Positions 26,682 through 36,262 are shown, numbered from the stretch's first letter. The stretch is 64,000 nucleotides of DNA from Paenibacillus hunanensis (GCF_014645615.1 NZ_BMMB01000002.1:186001-250000), one strand, 5' to 3'. Translations and numbers: made by a program. The notes: generated by a model from the sequence alone, not told the origin.

Positions 26682-27733
26682 AGATTATCCCCCACTTTCT
26701 TCCGAATGACATAGAAGAAGTAAGGAACACCGATCAGGGCAATGAGCGCACTGACCGGCTGCTCATGCGGTGGGTTCAGCAATCTGCCAAATGTATCGGC
26801 AAAGACGAGCAGCAGCGCACCGAGAATCGCCGATGTCGGAATGATCCATTTATAATCGACACCGACCAGTGCACGCGCCGCATGTGGAACCATCAAGCCA
26901 ACAAAGCCAATCGCTCCTACTGTAGACACCGAGGCACCTGCCAGCACCATCACGACAAGCACAGCGCCGAGTCGGATAAGCGCGGTACGCTGTCCTAATC
27001 CGGCAGCTACATCATCGCCCAGACTGAGAATCGTTATCGATCGAGATAACAGTAATGCCCCGATCAGAGCTGCAACAATCCATGGCCATAAAATATCCAC
27101 CTGATTCCACGTCACACCTGCTACACCGCCTGCATACCAGAATGCGAGATCCTGAGAAATGCGGAAGTACAGCGCAATCCCCTCCGACAGCGCGACCAGC
27201 ATCGCAGCTACAGCCGCACCAGCTAGAGCCAGCCTGACCGGAGTTAGACCTCCACGTGCGAGTGAGCCAATCCCATATACCAGCGCGACACTAATCGCAG
27301 CGCCGATAAAGGAAAATAAAATCAGCTGGTTAAAGGCTAGTCCTGGAAAAAAGGCAAAGCACAGAGCGAGCACAAAGCCTGCGCCAGCATTGATCCCGAG
27401 TAGCCCCGGATCAGCCAGCGGATTACGCGTCATCCCTTGCATCAGCGCCCCGGCGACAGCGAACGAAGCACCAACGAGCGCTCCTGCAATCGCACGCGGC
27501 AGACGCAGCTCCCAGATAATCTGATGCAGCTGATTGCTCGCATCAAAATGCGTCAGCGCCTGCCAGACGACATGCAGGGGAATCTCGCGGCTACCTTTCG
27601 CTACTGAAAATGCCAGTCCAAATGCTAGTAAAACCAATCCGCCAATAATAATGAGAAGCGCTGCGTAAGGCCGAGACCAGATTTCTTCTTTGGGTGAGGT
27701 CTGTCGACCTTTCACAAACGTCTTGCGAGTCAT
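26678..27733 (-). CDS. Iron-siderophore ABC permease (FecCD family), first
   Basis: 351 residues of the same fold: GMTRNPLADPGLLGINAGAGFVLAL and VGAIGFVGLMVPHAARALVGVDYKWIIPTSAILGA. The start is ATG 27733 with AAGAGG 7 nt upstream rather than the ATG six codons earlier. First gene of the three-gene operon and preceded by a perfect Fur box. No substrate-binding lipoprotein is in the operon, so the transporter must use one encoded elsewhere, as seen for YfiYZ-YfhA/YusV-type systems. Confidence 0.92.
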   Translation of the reverse strand: MTRKTFVKGRQTSPKEEIWSRPYAALLIIIGGLVLLAFGLAFSVAKGSREIPLHVVWQALTHFDASNQLHQIIWELRLPRAIAGALVGASFAVAGALMQGMTRNPLADPGLLGINAGAGFVLALCFAFFPGLAFNQLILFSFIGAAISVALVYGIGSLARGGLTPVRLALAGAAVAAMLVALSEGIALYFRISQDLAFWYAGGVAGVTWNQVDILWPWIVAALIGALLLSRSITILSLGDDVAAGLGQRTALIRLGAVLVVMVLAGASVSTVGAIGFVGLMVPHAARALVGVDYKWIIPTSAILGALLLVFADTFGRLLNPPHEQPVSALIALIGVPYFFYVIRKKVGDNL

Positions 27734-27914
27734 AACCAAGCCTCTTTCCACATGGGTTGATCAGTCATCCCTGTACGACCATCGCAGCGTAACAAAGTTA
27801 AGTCTGTCTTACGCTGATGAATCGGATGCTGATCTATACTGCTGTATCGAGAACATTATCTTGATTTACGATATTCATCATAACTTCATATTTGTTGCAT
27901 ATCATTTAAGATAC

Positions 27915-27929
27915 TGATAATCATTATCA
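27915..27929. promoter_or_regulatory. Fur box (perfect 7-1-7)
   Basis: TGATAATCATTATCA is an exact match to the Bacillus 7-1-7 Fur consensus. It lies about 180 bp upstream of the first siderophore permease gene, predicting iron-dependent repression. Confidence 0.88.
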
Positions 27930-27950
27930 CTTGTCAACCGTAATCACAAA

Positions 27951-27995
27951 AAAGCCATCAGAATGTACGGAATTTATCCCTACTCTGATGGCTTT
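27951..27995 (-). terminator. Terminator of glutaminase gene
   Basis: AAAGCCATCAGA (27951-27962) pairs with TCTGATGGCTTT (27984-27995), with TTTTTTG on the minus exit. It is 150 bp after the glutaminase stop and just upstream of the Fur-box promoter region. Confidence 0.87.
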
Positions 27996-28145
27996 GTCTA
28001 ATAATTTGATGTCATATGCTATTCAATGCCAGCACACTTCGCTAATTATCGTCTCCATGTAATGAGCTACATCATGATCTGAAAAGGTAAGATGAGTCTC
28101 ATTCGGTGCTCTTGAATTGTGATTCAGGCAACGAGACTACATCGT

Positions 28146-29087
28146 CTAAAACAGACTCCAGTCAAACTCCTTCGACAGACGCTCCAGTAAATGAACACCG
28201 GCGATGCTGTTACCTTTGCTGTTCAATGAAGGACCGACGACACCGATCCCATACTGTCCCGGTACAAGTGCCATAATACCACCGGACACGCCACTTTTCG
28301 CAGGTAGACCTACATCAATCGCAAATTCACCGGATGCATTATACATACCGCAGGTGACCATAAAGGTCTTAGCGATCTGGATATAGCGGCGTGGGATCAG
28401 CTTCTCTCCACTCTGCGGATCGACCCCGTCAAAGGCAAGCACAAGCGCCATACGCGACAGGTCGGAGCAATCCACCTCAATCGAGCAATGGCGGAAATAA
28501 ACAGATAGCACATCCTCCACCGGATCCTTTAGTACACCATTTTGCTTAAGAAAATAAGCCAGTGAGCGATTCAGATCACCCGTCTCCAGCTCAGAATGAT
28601 ACACATCCATATTGTAATCGAGTCGATCATTACCAGCGAGCTTACGGAAAAATTGCAAAATCCGCTCCGACTTCTCCTCCGGGCTATCGCCAGCAATGAG
28701 CGACGATACGGTAATCGCTCCTGCATTAATTAACGGATTAAATGGAATCCCCGGCTCCACCAGCTCCAGCTTGATCATCGAATTAAAATCATCGCCCGTT
28801 GGCTCCTTGCCTACATTATAAAAGACCGCTTCCTCGCCATGATCCATGAGCGCCAGAATCAGCGTGAACACTTTGGAAATGCTCTGCATCGTAAATGGCA
28901 GACCGCAATCTCCAGCCGATACCGTCTGTCCCTGTGAATCAGCAATATGAATGCCCAGCGTATCACGTGATGCTTTTGCCAGCTCTGGAATATAGGCGGC
29001 TACATCGCCCTGACCTGTACGCAGGCGGCTCGTTTCCAGCCATTCCGGCAACTTCTTTTTTAGCTTTTGCATTTGTTCCATACTCAT
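28146..29087 (-). CDS. glsA: Glutaminase
   Basis: A 313-residue serine-dependent beta-lactamase-fold glutaminase hydrolysing glutamine to glutamate and ammonia. The catalytic S-x-x-K is in FTMQSISKVFTL, and the family blocks EPTGDDFNSMIKLE, NPLINAGAI, VYHSELETGDLNRSLAYFLKQNG and SGVSGGIMALVPG are intact. Length equals the family norm. AGGAG precedes ATG. Transcribed alone. Confidence 0.96.
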   Translation of the reverse strand: MSMEQMQKLKKKLPEWLETSRLRTGQGDVAAYIPELAKASRDTLGIHIADSQGQTVSAGDCGLPFTMQSISKVFTLILALMDHGEEAVFYNVGKEPTGDDFNSMIKLELVEPGIPFNPLINAGAITVSSLIAGDSPEEKSERILQFFRKLAGNDRLDYNMDVYHSELETGDLNRSLAYFLKQNGVLKDPVEDVLSVYFRHCSIEVDCSDLSRMALVLAFDGVDPQSGEKLIPRRYIQIAKTFMVTCGMYNASGEFAIDVGLPAKSGVSGGIMALVPGQYGIGVVGPSLNSKGNSIAGVHLLERLSKEFDWSLF

Positions 29088-29420
29088 GTATGCACCACTC
29101 CTATTGTATCTAGTTTGTTCTGCTTGATCTATTTGTTACTGTATGACAGGGCATTACGCTGGAGCGGAAAGCACGGTGAGCCTGCTATCTGGACAATGTT
29201 GTTCGGAATAGATTGCGTGCTAGCTACGTACATCAATTACATACATCGATTACGTACATGGATAGCGAGCCGTACATCGTAAACCTCACCGCTTCACGTA
29301 AAAGACCTCGATCGTATCCGAGCTTACGCTAGCGTCCTATGCTATTCTTTTGTAGCTATGACTATGTTCTACTATAGCAGAGAAGGCAATTCGGTTGGTA
29401 TGTCGAATGTATAACTTGAG
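29088..29420. other. Intergenic region between divergent genes
   Basis: No gene. It shows short repeated motifs (ACGTACAT and ACATACAT variants, about 29225-29260). No terminator or clear promoter was assigned within it. Confidence 0.3.
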
Positions 29421-29456
29421 CGCAAAATGAGCTTTTTGCGTAAAACACGGTATAAT
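29421..29456 (+). promoter_or_regulatory. Promoter with perfect inverted repeat
   Basis: CGCAAAA (29421-29427) and TTTTGCG (29434-29440) form a perfect 7-bp dyad with 6-bp spacer, immediately before a -10 TATAAT (29451-29456). The -35 is poor, so an activator or repressor acting at the dyad is likely. The position implies that the following gene starts downstream, at 29529. Confidence 0.5.
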
Positions 29457-29528
29457 GTCCATAACGGTGTACACGCCTCTGGCGTTGGTTTTGTACCCGT
29501 ACTCCATTTAACAGAAAGTGGTGATCCG

Positions 29529-30029
29529 ATGAACGGCAAATTCAGAGCAGCAATCGCGACGGTTCCGATTGAACAGTATGCATTTCAGGGACAGCTCCCC
29601 CTCTGTCTGGCTGGTAGCGCAATTCCTGCGCTCGATGCACTCAAGCCGCAGGCGGATGAAGTATGGGGCGACGGGCAACACGAGGTGTTAACCTTCCATT
29701 ATGCGGGACATGCGGTCAATATGACGTTCCGATGCTTGGATGGTACGTATCTGTTTGATAGTGTGGATGTATGGGCAGATTGCTCCGACTGCGGTGAGAT
29801 TGGGATCCGCACACCTGAAGGATTATTTCTGCATGCAACTGGCGCTGGCGTGAAGCTGGAGCCGTTTGATCTGACGGATGAACTGGTATATCTGCTGCCG
29901 AATGCGGTCACGATCCATTATCATAAGCATGATGAGCAATGGATGCTGACGAAGATTGCAGGAGCGTTCCTGAATTACGAGAATACGCGTGCCAGTCTAC
30001 AGACGATTATGAATGGAATCTCAAGCTAA
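29529..30029 (+). CDS. Conserved-type hypothetical protein
   Basis: A 166-residue soluble protein beginning MNGKFRAAIATVPIEQYAF. I do not recognise the family. It shows alternating beta strands, a Cys pair in DVWADCSDCGEIG that could bind metal, and no signal peptide or membrane helix. The ATG at 29529 was chosen because the TATAAT at 29451 makes the upstream part of the open frame (from 29427) unlikely to be transcribed; the ribosome site GAAAGTGGTG is moderate. A terminator follows at 30262. Confidence 0.65.
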   Translation: MNGKFRAAIATVPIEQYAFQGQLPLCLAGSAIPALDALKPQADEVWGDGQHEVLTFHYAGHAVNMTFRCLDGTYLFDSVDVWADCSDCGEIGIRTPEGLFLHATGAGVKLEPFDLTDELVYLLPNAVTIHYHKHDEQWMLTKIAGAFLNYENTRASLQTIMNGISS

Positions 30030-30261
30030 GCTGCTCAGTGCTCAGGTAGATGGCAGCTCGTTCGGATTACCTTGTTGTCAGGGTGTCTGATTCCTTACTT
30101 TTAAAATGACAGTCTGATGTAATACGATACATGTGATAAAGTATGGGGATGCCATCTTGCTGCTTCCTAGCATGACCACAGGAATGTCAGCCTGTGTAAT
30201 GGCATCACACTGAGATGATCCGCTTGCTTTCTAAAAATAGCTTTAAATAACTTCCAATACG

Positions 30262-30302
30262 AAAAAGGCAGACGGCTCATATCGACCGTCTGCCTTTTCT
30301 TT
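30262..30302. terminator. Bidirectional intrinsic terminator
   Basis: AAAAGGCAGACGG pairs perfectly with CCGTCTGCCTTTT around a 10-nt loop, T-run on plus. It lies between the converging hypothetical gene and the DUF606 pair. Confidence 0.88.
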
Positions 30303-30360
30303 TATCGTATGATCTGAAGCTATAAGTCTGAAGCATTCTATGCCTGACGCCTGCCGACGA

Positions 30361-30855
30361 TTATTGTCCTAGCGTGTGTGACGTGGAAGGCTTTTTGCTG
30401 CGTGCAGCTTTACCAACCCAGCGATCACCGAATTTGTAGACGATAATACCGACAATAATGACGAGTACGCCGATAATTTTACCTGGTGTGAGCGCGATCT
30501 TCTGCGCAACCAGCCAGCCTGTTGTATCAAATAGCAGCGCTGTACTGAGCTGTGCAATAAGCACGATCGATGTAGCAAAAGTCGGACCCAGACGCTTAAT
30601 CCCCTGCACCAGACAAAAGACCACACCGACGCCAATCGCACCGCTAATCCAATACCACGGCTTCATATTTTGTAGTGAAAATGTCGCGCTACCCTCAAAG
30701 ATCAGGCTGGCGATAAATGAAGCAATAAAGCCCATCCCGAGTACCAGTGTCGTGGTCGCCCATGAACCAGCTCTAGCATTTACCTGATTGTTAAAAATCG
30801 TCTGCAAGCTGACCAATGCGCCAGCTACAATAGCGAGCAATATGCCCATAACCAT
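30361..30855 (-). CDS. DUF606/YdcZ family membrane protein, second of pair
   Basis: A 164-residue protein with five hydrophobic helices, half the size of a DMT exporter. The start MVMGILLAIVAGALVSLQTIFNNQV and GPTFATSIVLIAQLSTALLFDTTGW match the DUF606/YdcZ group in the DMT superfamily. AGGAGG precedes the ATG by 8 nt. It is a paralogue of the gene 12 bp upstream. The pair probably forms a heterodimeric small-molecule exporter. Confidence 0.85.
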   Translation of the reverse strand: MVMGILLAIVAGALVSLQTIFNNQVNARAGSWATTTLVLGMGFIASFIASLIFEGSATFSLQNMKPWYWISGAIGVGVVFCLVQGIKRLGPTFATSIVLIAQLSTALLFDTTGWLVAQKIALTPGKIIGVLVIIVGIIVYKFGDRWVGKAARSKKPSTSHTLGQ

Positions 30856-30867
30856 ATCTCGTTCCTC

Positions 30868-31296
30868 CTACAGCTTCAAAATCAGTACGCCTGCAATCAT
30901 CAGCATCACACCGATACATTGTGGCACTGTAACTTTTCGACGCAATACACCAAACCAGCCTCGACTATCAATCACAAACGTCATACAGAGTTGCGCAATG
31001 AGCAGCATCGCAATTGTAAAAGTAACGCCAATATATTGAATCGCCGTCACTTCACTGAAAATAATGACCGAAGCAAAGGCTCCGCCAAACCAGTACAGTG
31101 CCGGCACCTGACGCATATCCTTCCAGCTACCATCCCTTACAACCACTAGCACCAGAGCTGCTAAAATAAAGCCGGTGAGCTGGGTAATCGTTGCCGCCTG
31201 CCATGTACCGATATCATAGCTAATGCGATTGTTCGCTACGCCTTGCAGTGTAATACAGGCACCGCCCAGCAGTGCGAACAGAATTCCTTTCAGCAC
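30868..31296 (-). CDS. DUF606/YdcZ family membrane protein, first of pair
   Basis: A 142-residue five-helix protein: LKGILFALLGGACITLQGVANNRI and YIGVTFTIAMLLIAQLCMTFVIDSRGWFG align with its neighbour. The GTG at 31296 is preceded by GGGAGG with 8-nt spacing; an upstream ATG extension of 39 residues is hydrophilic and lacks a ribosome site. Tandem DUF606 pairs suggest antiparallel heterodimers like SMR pumps. Substrate unknown. Confidence 0.83.
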   Translation of the reverse strand: MLKGILFALLGGACITLQGVANNRISYDIGTWQAATITQLTGFILAALVLVVVRDGSWKDMRQVPALYWFGGAFASVIIFSEVTAIQYIGVTFTIAMLLIAQLCMTFVIDSRGWFGVLRRKVTVPQCIGVMLMIAGVLILKL

Positions 31297-31532
31297 TTCG
31301 TGTTCCTCCCTTTTCCTATCTGTGTTCCTGTTGTTTCCATTAAAAAGTATATTACCATTCGCGAAAAGGACATATGTCCCATTGCTGATCAATATAGCGC
31401 GCTGGTTCTGCACTTTGAGCTAGCATCTGTCCCTATCATCGTTAACAAAAAAGATAGCTTGAGTACCCATCTACAGCATCTACATACAATTGGACGATAG
31501 ATGCAAAGCCATACTCCAACCGCACTACAGAC

Positions 31533-31563
31533 AAAAAGGATGCTCCATAGGAGCACCCTTTTC
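31533..31563 (-). terminator. Terminator of DEAD-box helicase gene
   Basis: On minus, AAAAGGGTGCTCC pairs with GGAGCATCCTTTTT (one mismatch), then TGTCTG. It is 160 bp beyond the helicase stop. Confidence 0.8.
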
Positions 31564-31721
31564 TAGCTATTCTGCGATCTAATCGCTCAATTTAAATGAT
31601 AAGCCTGATAATGGTGTGCCGTCATCTTATTGTGGCAAGCTAATCATGCTATTGAATCTTACACCATGATTTTGCCGAGCAACGGTAGGCTTACTTTCAC
31701 CTACAGGCACCCTACATTAGA

Positions 31722-33446
31722 TTAACGACGTCCGCGGCGATTGCCACCATCGGAGCCACCGCGTGTGGAACGGCTGCTGCTCTGGCGACTGCCTGGTCCG
31801 TATTCACGGCTACGTCCATTGCCACTACCGTTACTGGATTTGCTTCCGTTTCCTTTGGACGAATCACGACGGAAGTTGCCCTGCTCATCTGTACGGCGAG
31901 ACATCGCTGTACCGTTACCACCAGAACGCGCTGGCTTGCCGCTGCGCTGATCAGAGCCTGTGCGCTGGCTAGAACCTGTACGCGATTGACCGGAGCCTGT
32001 ACGCTTCGGTGCATCTGCATCGTAGCTGGATACTGCATTTTGCTCGCTTACACGTGCAGATTTAGCTGGGCGTTTGTTTTTACCTGTACGTTTTGGAGCA
32101 TCGGAGCCGTATGCTGATGCGCCTCCGCGCTCGCCGCCAGCACCACGTGCTGAACGTCTACCACCGGAGCGACCGCCGCTGCTCTGTGCGCGCTCGGAAC
32201 GACCGGATTCACTGCGTTTGCCTCTGCTGCTACCATTGCCAGTTTTGGAGCCTGCACGTGGCTTAGGTGAACGAACATTGGATAACAGCTCGCCAGAATC
32301 CTCGGATTGTGCCGACGTATTCGAAATTTCACGCGGCAGATTTTGCCCGGTTTCACGCTCAATCTGCTCTAGCTCACGACGATCATGTGGCGTAACAAAT
32401 GTGATCGCACGACCTTTACCACCTGCACGACCGGTACGACCGATACGGTGGATATAATATTCAACATCCTGCGGGATATCATAGTTAAATACATGAGTTA
32501 CCCCTTCAACGTCGATACCGCGTGCTGCCACATCGGTAGCAACGAGTAATTGCAGCTTCGCATCACGGAATGCCTTCATGACCTGCTCACGCTTGTTCTG
32601 GGACAGATCACCATGCAGCTCATCCGATGCATAGCCCATTTCCTGCAATTCTTCATTCAGCTTCGCTGCACGGCGCTTCGTACGGCAGAAAATAACAGCC
32701 AGATACGGACGTTCACGTTCAATATATTCGTTTAACGCAGCCAGTTTGCCGCGTGGTGTGCATTCTACAACAAGCTGACGGATCAGATTCAGCGGAACAG
32801 TTTCTTCTGTACCGACACGAATATCATGCGGCTTACGCATGTATTGAGCCGACAGACGGCGAATCCCATCAGGAATCGTTGCGGAAAACAGCATCGTTTG
32901 ACGGGAAGGTGACGTTGCCAGAATGATCTGCTCTACTTCCTTCAGGAAGCCCATATGCAGCATCTGATCCGCTTCATCCAGTACAAGCGTACGAATCTTC
33001 GTCATATCCAGCGTGCCACGACCCATATGGTCAAGCAGGCGTCCTGGTGTACCTACAACGAGGTGACAACCGCCTTCCAGCTTACGCAGCTGACGCTCTA
33101 CATCCTGACCGCCATAAGCTGCCAGAATACGTACACCTTCATATGCATCCGCAAGCTTGCGTGCTTCAGTAGCAATCTGTAGTGCCAGCTCGCGCGTTGG
33201 AGCGACGATCAGTGCTTGTGGAGCACCCGTTACATTCAGGTTTAACTTTTCAAAAATCGGGAGCAAAAACGCCAGCGTCTTACCTGTACCGGTCTTCGCC
33301 TGTACGATCGCATCGTCACCCTTTAGCAATACAGGGATCGAGGCTTGCTGCACTTCAGTCGGCTGGGCAATGCCGTTCGCTGCCAGCAGTTCTACCGCAG
33401 CAGACGAAATGTCAAAGGAATTAAAGTTGGTTGTCAATGAATTCAC
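31722..33446 (-). CDS. DEAD-box RNA helicase, CshA-like, with RGG/Ser-Gly tail
   Basis: 574 residues. The two RecA domains show the Q motif, AKTGTGKT, PTRELALQ, GTPGRLLDH, DEAD (VLDEADQML), SAT and HRIGRTGRAGG. After about residue 375 comes a ~195-residue low-complexity tail of Gly, Ser, Arg and Lys with repeats such as KRTG and SRGKRSESGRS, longer than in B. subtilis CshA and typical of RNA-condensate helicases. The frame begins at GTG 33446, but AGGTGA sits 6 nt before the TTG at 33437, so translation may start there. Likely roles: RNA degradosome, ribosome assembly, cold growth. Confidence 0.92.
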   Translation of the reverse strand: MNSLTTNFNSFDISSAAVELLAANGIAQPTEVQQASIPVLLKGDDAIVQAKTGTGKTLAFLLPIFEKLNLNVTGAPQALIVAPTRELALQIATEARKLADAYEGVRILAAYGGQDVERQLRKLEGGCHLVVGTPGRLLDHMGRGTLDMTKIRTLVLDEADQMLHMGFLKEVEQIILATSPSRQTMLFSATIPDGIRRLSAQYMRKPHDIRVGTEETVPLNLIRQLVVECTPRGKLAALNEYIERERPYLAVIFCRTKRRAAKLNEELQEMGYASDELHGDLSQNKREQVMKAFRDAKLQLLVATDVAARGIDVEGVTHVFNYDIPQDVEYYIHRIGRTGRAGGKGRAITFVTPHDRRELEQIERETGQNLPREISNTSAQSEDSGELLSNVRSPKPRAGSKTGNGSSRGKRSESGRSERAQSSGGRSGGRRSARGAGGERGGASAYGSDAPKRTGKNKRPAKSARVSEQNAVSSYDADAPKRTGSGQSRTGSSQRTGSDQRSGKPARSGGNGTAMSRRTDEQGNFRRDSSKGNGSKSSNGSGNGRSREYGPGSRQSSSRSTRGGSDGGNRRGRR

Positions 33447-33476
33447 CTATTCTCATAAAATTTGGGCAGCCCGTCC

Positions 33477-33507
33477 GCACATTGCTGTGCAGCCGTACAA
33501 GGGTACG
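33477..33507 (-). other. Paired leader hairpins upstream of helicase
   Basis: Two adjacent small dyads, GCACA/TGTGC (33477-33490) and CGTAC/GTACG (33494-33507), lie 30-60 nt upstream of the helicase start. They could structure the 5' leader, as in cold-inducible helicase mRNAs; that is an inference. Confidence 0.3.
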
Positions 33508-33540
33508 ACTCAGGCCAGTTGGAGCGCAATCGCTGCTCGT

Positions 33541-33571
33541 AAAAAGAAGCATCGGTTCATCCCGATGCTTC
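33541..33571 (-). terminator. Terminator of SulP transporter gene
   Basis: GAAGCATCGG (33546-33555) pairs with CCGATGCTTC (33562-33571); the minus exit is TTTTT. It lies about 155 bp after the SulP stop and upstream of the helicase leader. Confidence 0.85.
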
Positions 33572-33725
33572 AGCGTCTATATCGTCAGATACACTATGCT
33601 CATTCGAAAATAAAACATGCTATTGCGGTTCCATTTTGCTCGTTATAGCACAATGCCAGAACAAGCGAAGACTGTGCAAATGGCATAATCTCCTAGGGTC
33701 AATATAACGTGTATTCGGCTTCCCG

Positions 33726-35177
33726 TCAATGCCCGGATGAAATCGTTCCATGATTCAGTCGGTCATACAGCTCACGGCTTTCCTCGTTTAGACCGCGAAT
33801 ATGAATCGTTTTGCCAGCTGCGGTATATTTATCACGCAGCTTGCTAATCCCAATCACTGCCGAATGATCCCAGATATGCGAACGAGCAAAATCAATTGTC
33901 ACCTCATCCGAATCATCCTGTGGCTTGAAATAATCGATAAACTGACTCATCGTTCCGAAAAACATCTGTCCGCGCACCTGATAGACACGATGCTCGCTGG
34001 ACGAATCCTGTGCTTCTGTAATATGAAGCTGCGACATTTTCCAGCCAAAGCGCAGTGCACTCATGACCACACCAACGCCGACACCAATCGATAGATTGTC
34101 TGTCAGCACGACGATCACTACGACCGTTACCATAATCACGGCTTCTGCCAGCGGCACTTTATGAATCGTGCGTAGCGAATTCCAGCTAAATGTTCCGATC
34201 GATACCATAATCATGACGCCGACGAGCGCCGCCATCGGCACCTCGCGTACCACTGTACCGAGTACGACAAGCAGCACGAGCAGGAATGCGCCTGCGATAA
34301 ATGTAGACAGGCGTCCGCGCCCACCTGATTTCACGTTAATGACCGACTGCCCGATCATCGCGCACCCAGCCATACCGCCGAACAGACCGCTCACAATGTT
34401 CGCAAGTCCCTGTCCTTTGGCTTCACGGTTTTTATCACTTTTCGTATCGGTCATCTCATCCACAATCGTCGCGGTGAGCAACGATTCCAGCAAACCGACA
34501 AATGCGATCGAGATCGAATACGGCAAAATCGTCACGAACAGATCCCAACTAATCGGCACAACAGGCAAATGGAAAAACGGCAGCTTATTACTCAAATCTC
34601 CCATATCGCCCACCGTCTTCACATCCAGATGCAGGAAGAACGTCAGTAGCGACACGATAATAATCGCTACCAGTGGAGCCGGCACTGCCTTTGTAAACAG
34701 CGGTAACACATAGATAATAAGAAGCGTCAGACCCACCAGCGCGTACATCAACCAGCTCGCGCCTACAAACTGCGGCAATTGCGCGGAAAAGATAACGATC
34801 GCCAGCGCATTCACAAATCCGGTCAAAACCGATTGCGGAATAAATGTAATAAAGCGTCCAATTCGTAGCCAGCCCAGTATAATCTGAAACACACCTGCCA
34901 GAATCGTCGCTGCAAACAGATACTCTACGCCATGCTGCGCAACCAATGTGCCGACCAGCACAGCAATCGCACCTGTTGCTGCCGAGATCATCCCCGGACG
35001 TCCACCCGCCAGTGAGATCACAATCGCGATACAGATCGAAGCGTACAGACCGACCATCGGGTCTACCCCTGCAATAATCGAAAACCCGATCGCCTCCGGG
35101 ATCAGGGCAAGCGCTACCGTTATCCCTGCCAGTACATCAGCACGGATATTACCAAACCATTGTTGTTTATAGGTCAT
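33726..35177 (-). CDS. SulP family anion transporter with STAS domain
   Basis: A 483-residue SLC26/SulP protein. The membrane domain (about 1-385) opens with [35 protein letters not shown], the canonical SulP signature, and carries [28 protein letters not shown]. The C-terminal STAS domain is short (about 400-475; [22 protein letters not shown]). Bacterial members move sulfate, bicarbonate or dicarboxylates with Na+ or H+; the substrate here is undetermined. GAGGAGG precedes the ATG. Monocistronic. Confidence 0.92.
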   Translation of the reverse strand: MTYKQQWFGNIRADVLAGITVALALIPEAIGFSIIAGVDPMVGLYASICIAIVISLAGGRPGMISAATGAIAVLVGTLVAQHGVEYLFAATILAGVFQIILGWLRIGRFITFIPQSVLTGFVNALAIVIFSAQLPQFVGASWLMYALVGLTLLIIYVLPLFTKAVPAPLVAIIIVSLLTFFLHLDVKTVGDMGDLSNKLPFFHLPVVPISWDLFVTILPYSISIAFVGLLESLLTATIVDEMTDTKSDKNREAKGQGLANIVSGLFGGMAGCAMIGQSVINVKSGGRGRLSTFIAGAFLLVLLVVLGTVVREVPMAALVGVMIMVSIGTFSWNSLRTIHKVPLAEAVIMVTVVVIVVLTDNLSIGVGVGVVMSALRFGWKMSQLHITEAQDSSSEHRVYQVRGQMFFGTMSQFIDYFKPQDDSDEVTIDFARSHIWDHSAVIGISKLRDKYTAAGKTIHIRGLNEESRELYDRLNHGTISSGH

Positions 35178-35415
35178 AATCCTCCTCTTTCGGGCATAAC
35201 GCAGCGATCCGATTGCATAGGTGTAGTTGCCGGACAGGACTGATCGAATGAAGCATTATGCCATGCTTGTTTGCAAAATAAATGGGTGTCCTCTCGCAGG
35301 ACAACCGGGGCCGTGGATGAACATAGGACTTCATTATACTCAATTTGATTATGTACGGCTAGATGTTTTGTGGATGTAAGCGTTATGATATGAAATTTAG
35401 TAGTTTGGGCGGACA

Positions 35416-35544
35416 CCACTCCGGTAAGGAATAAGGGAACGGACTCGGGTGGAGCCGCGGGAATCTACTGGATTGGGAATAAATGTAGATTCCCGCCCCT
35501 CCAAAGGAGTCCTTTTCCCTTATTTCCTTTCCTCCGTTCTGTGC
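35416..35544. repeat. Dispersed hairpin element, copy A
   Basis: First of four related elements. Outer arms AAGGAATAAGGGAA (35426 on) and TTTTCCCTTATTTCCTT, extended by GGACTC/GAGTCC; inner arms GCGGGAATCTAC and GTAGATTCCCGC around a TGGATTGGGAATAAAT loop. The right end is CCTCCGTTCTGTGC. It lies in the otherwise gene-free 35178-35813 gap. Compare 46754, 50317 and 57888. Confidence 0.92.
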
Positions 35545-35761
35545 TTGTCGCATCAGGCTAAGTAGACTTTTAAATAGTTACTACGTTGTTTTATCAACGA
35601 GACTATACTCAAAATAAATGTGCGTATCTCGTATACGATCTATTAGATATCTTATAAATTTTAGAATACTTATTCAGAATCAGAACTTTCCAACATCATG
35701 ATATCTACGCTATACCGTATCAGTATTTAGTATAAATTAAAATATTTATAACGTTAGAAAA

Positions 35762-35794
35762 ACGTAAAAGGCCTACCCTGAGTAGACCTTTTAC
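35762..35794 (-). terminator. Terminator of small membrane protein gene
   Basis: GTAAAAGG and CCTTTTAC form the base of the stem, with CTAC/GTAG above it; the minus exit is CGTTTTTC. It is 20 bp after the stop codon. Confidence 0.75.
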
Positions 35795-35813
35795 CAAAAA
35801 AAGATGACTATGC

Positions 35814-36182
35814 TTAAGATTTTATTCTCTTTGTCTGATAAGAAAGCCAGTTATTTACTTCTTCTTTATAAAATATTTTCTGTCCAGATGCTGTCTGGAA
35901 GTAAGGTAGGAATTGATAGGTATCGAAAACTCCACCACCGGTTTGTTGTTTGATAGAAGCGTCTTGTTTCAATATGTCCTCTATATTAGAAGTGGTCAGT
36001 CCTAGATAACTTGCTAACTCCTGCTCGTTCATTACTTCTTTGGTCGTATCCGAATTTACAGAAGAAACTACACTCTCTTGTTTTTTCGAAGATTCACTTA
36101 ATATGTAAAATCCCCCCAATATCGATAAGCTAACCATTACAGAGCATATAATTGCGAGTATGCCAACAAAAGATTTATTCAT
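35814..36182 (-). CDS. Membrane-anchored protein with helix-turn-helix-like domain
   Basis: 122 residues: a single N-terminal helix (FVGILAIICSVMVSLSILGGFYIL), a Ser-rich linker, then a small domain (NEQELASYLGLTTSNIEDILKQD ... YKEEVNNWL) patterned like excisionase or MerR-type DNA-binding modules. Since the domain would be on the outer side if the helix is an uncleaved signal, a DNA-binding role is uncertain. The ATG at 36182 has AAAGGAG 6 nt upstream. Function unknown. Confidence 0.65.
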   Translation of the reverse strand: MNKSFVGILAIICSVMVSLSILGGFYILSESSKKQESVVSSVNSDTTKEVMNEQELASYLGLTTSNIEDILKQDASIKQQTGGGVFDTYQFLPYFQTASGQKIFYKEEVNNWLSYQTKRIKS

Positions 36183-36233
36183 TCCGTTCTCCTTTCCAGC
36201 CATTTTTAAAAGTATACACTTTCATTGCTATGC

Positions 36234-36262
36234 AAAAAAGAACGGGCAGAAGACCCGCTCTT
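36234..36262 (-). terminator. Terminator of phasin-UbiB operon
   Basis: On minus, AAGAGCGGG pairs with CCCGTTCTT (one G-T pair), followed by TTTTGC. It lies 115 bp after the ABC1 kinase stop. Confidence 0.8.
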
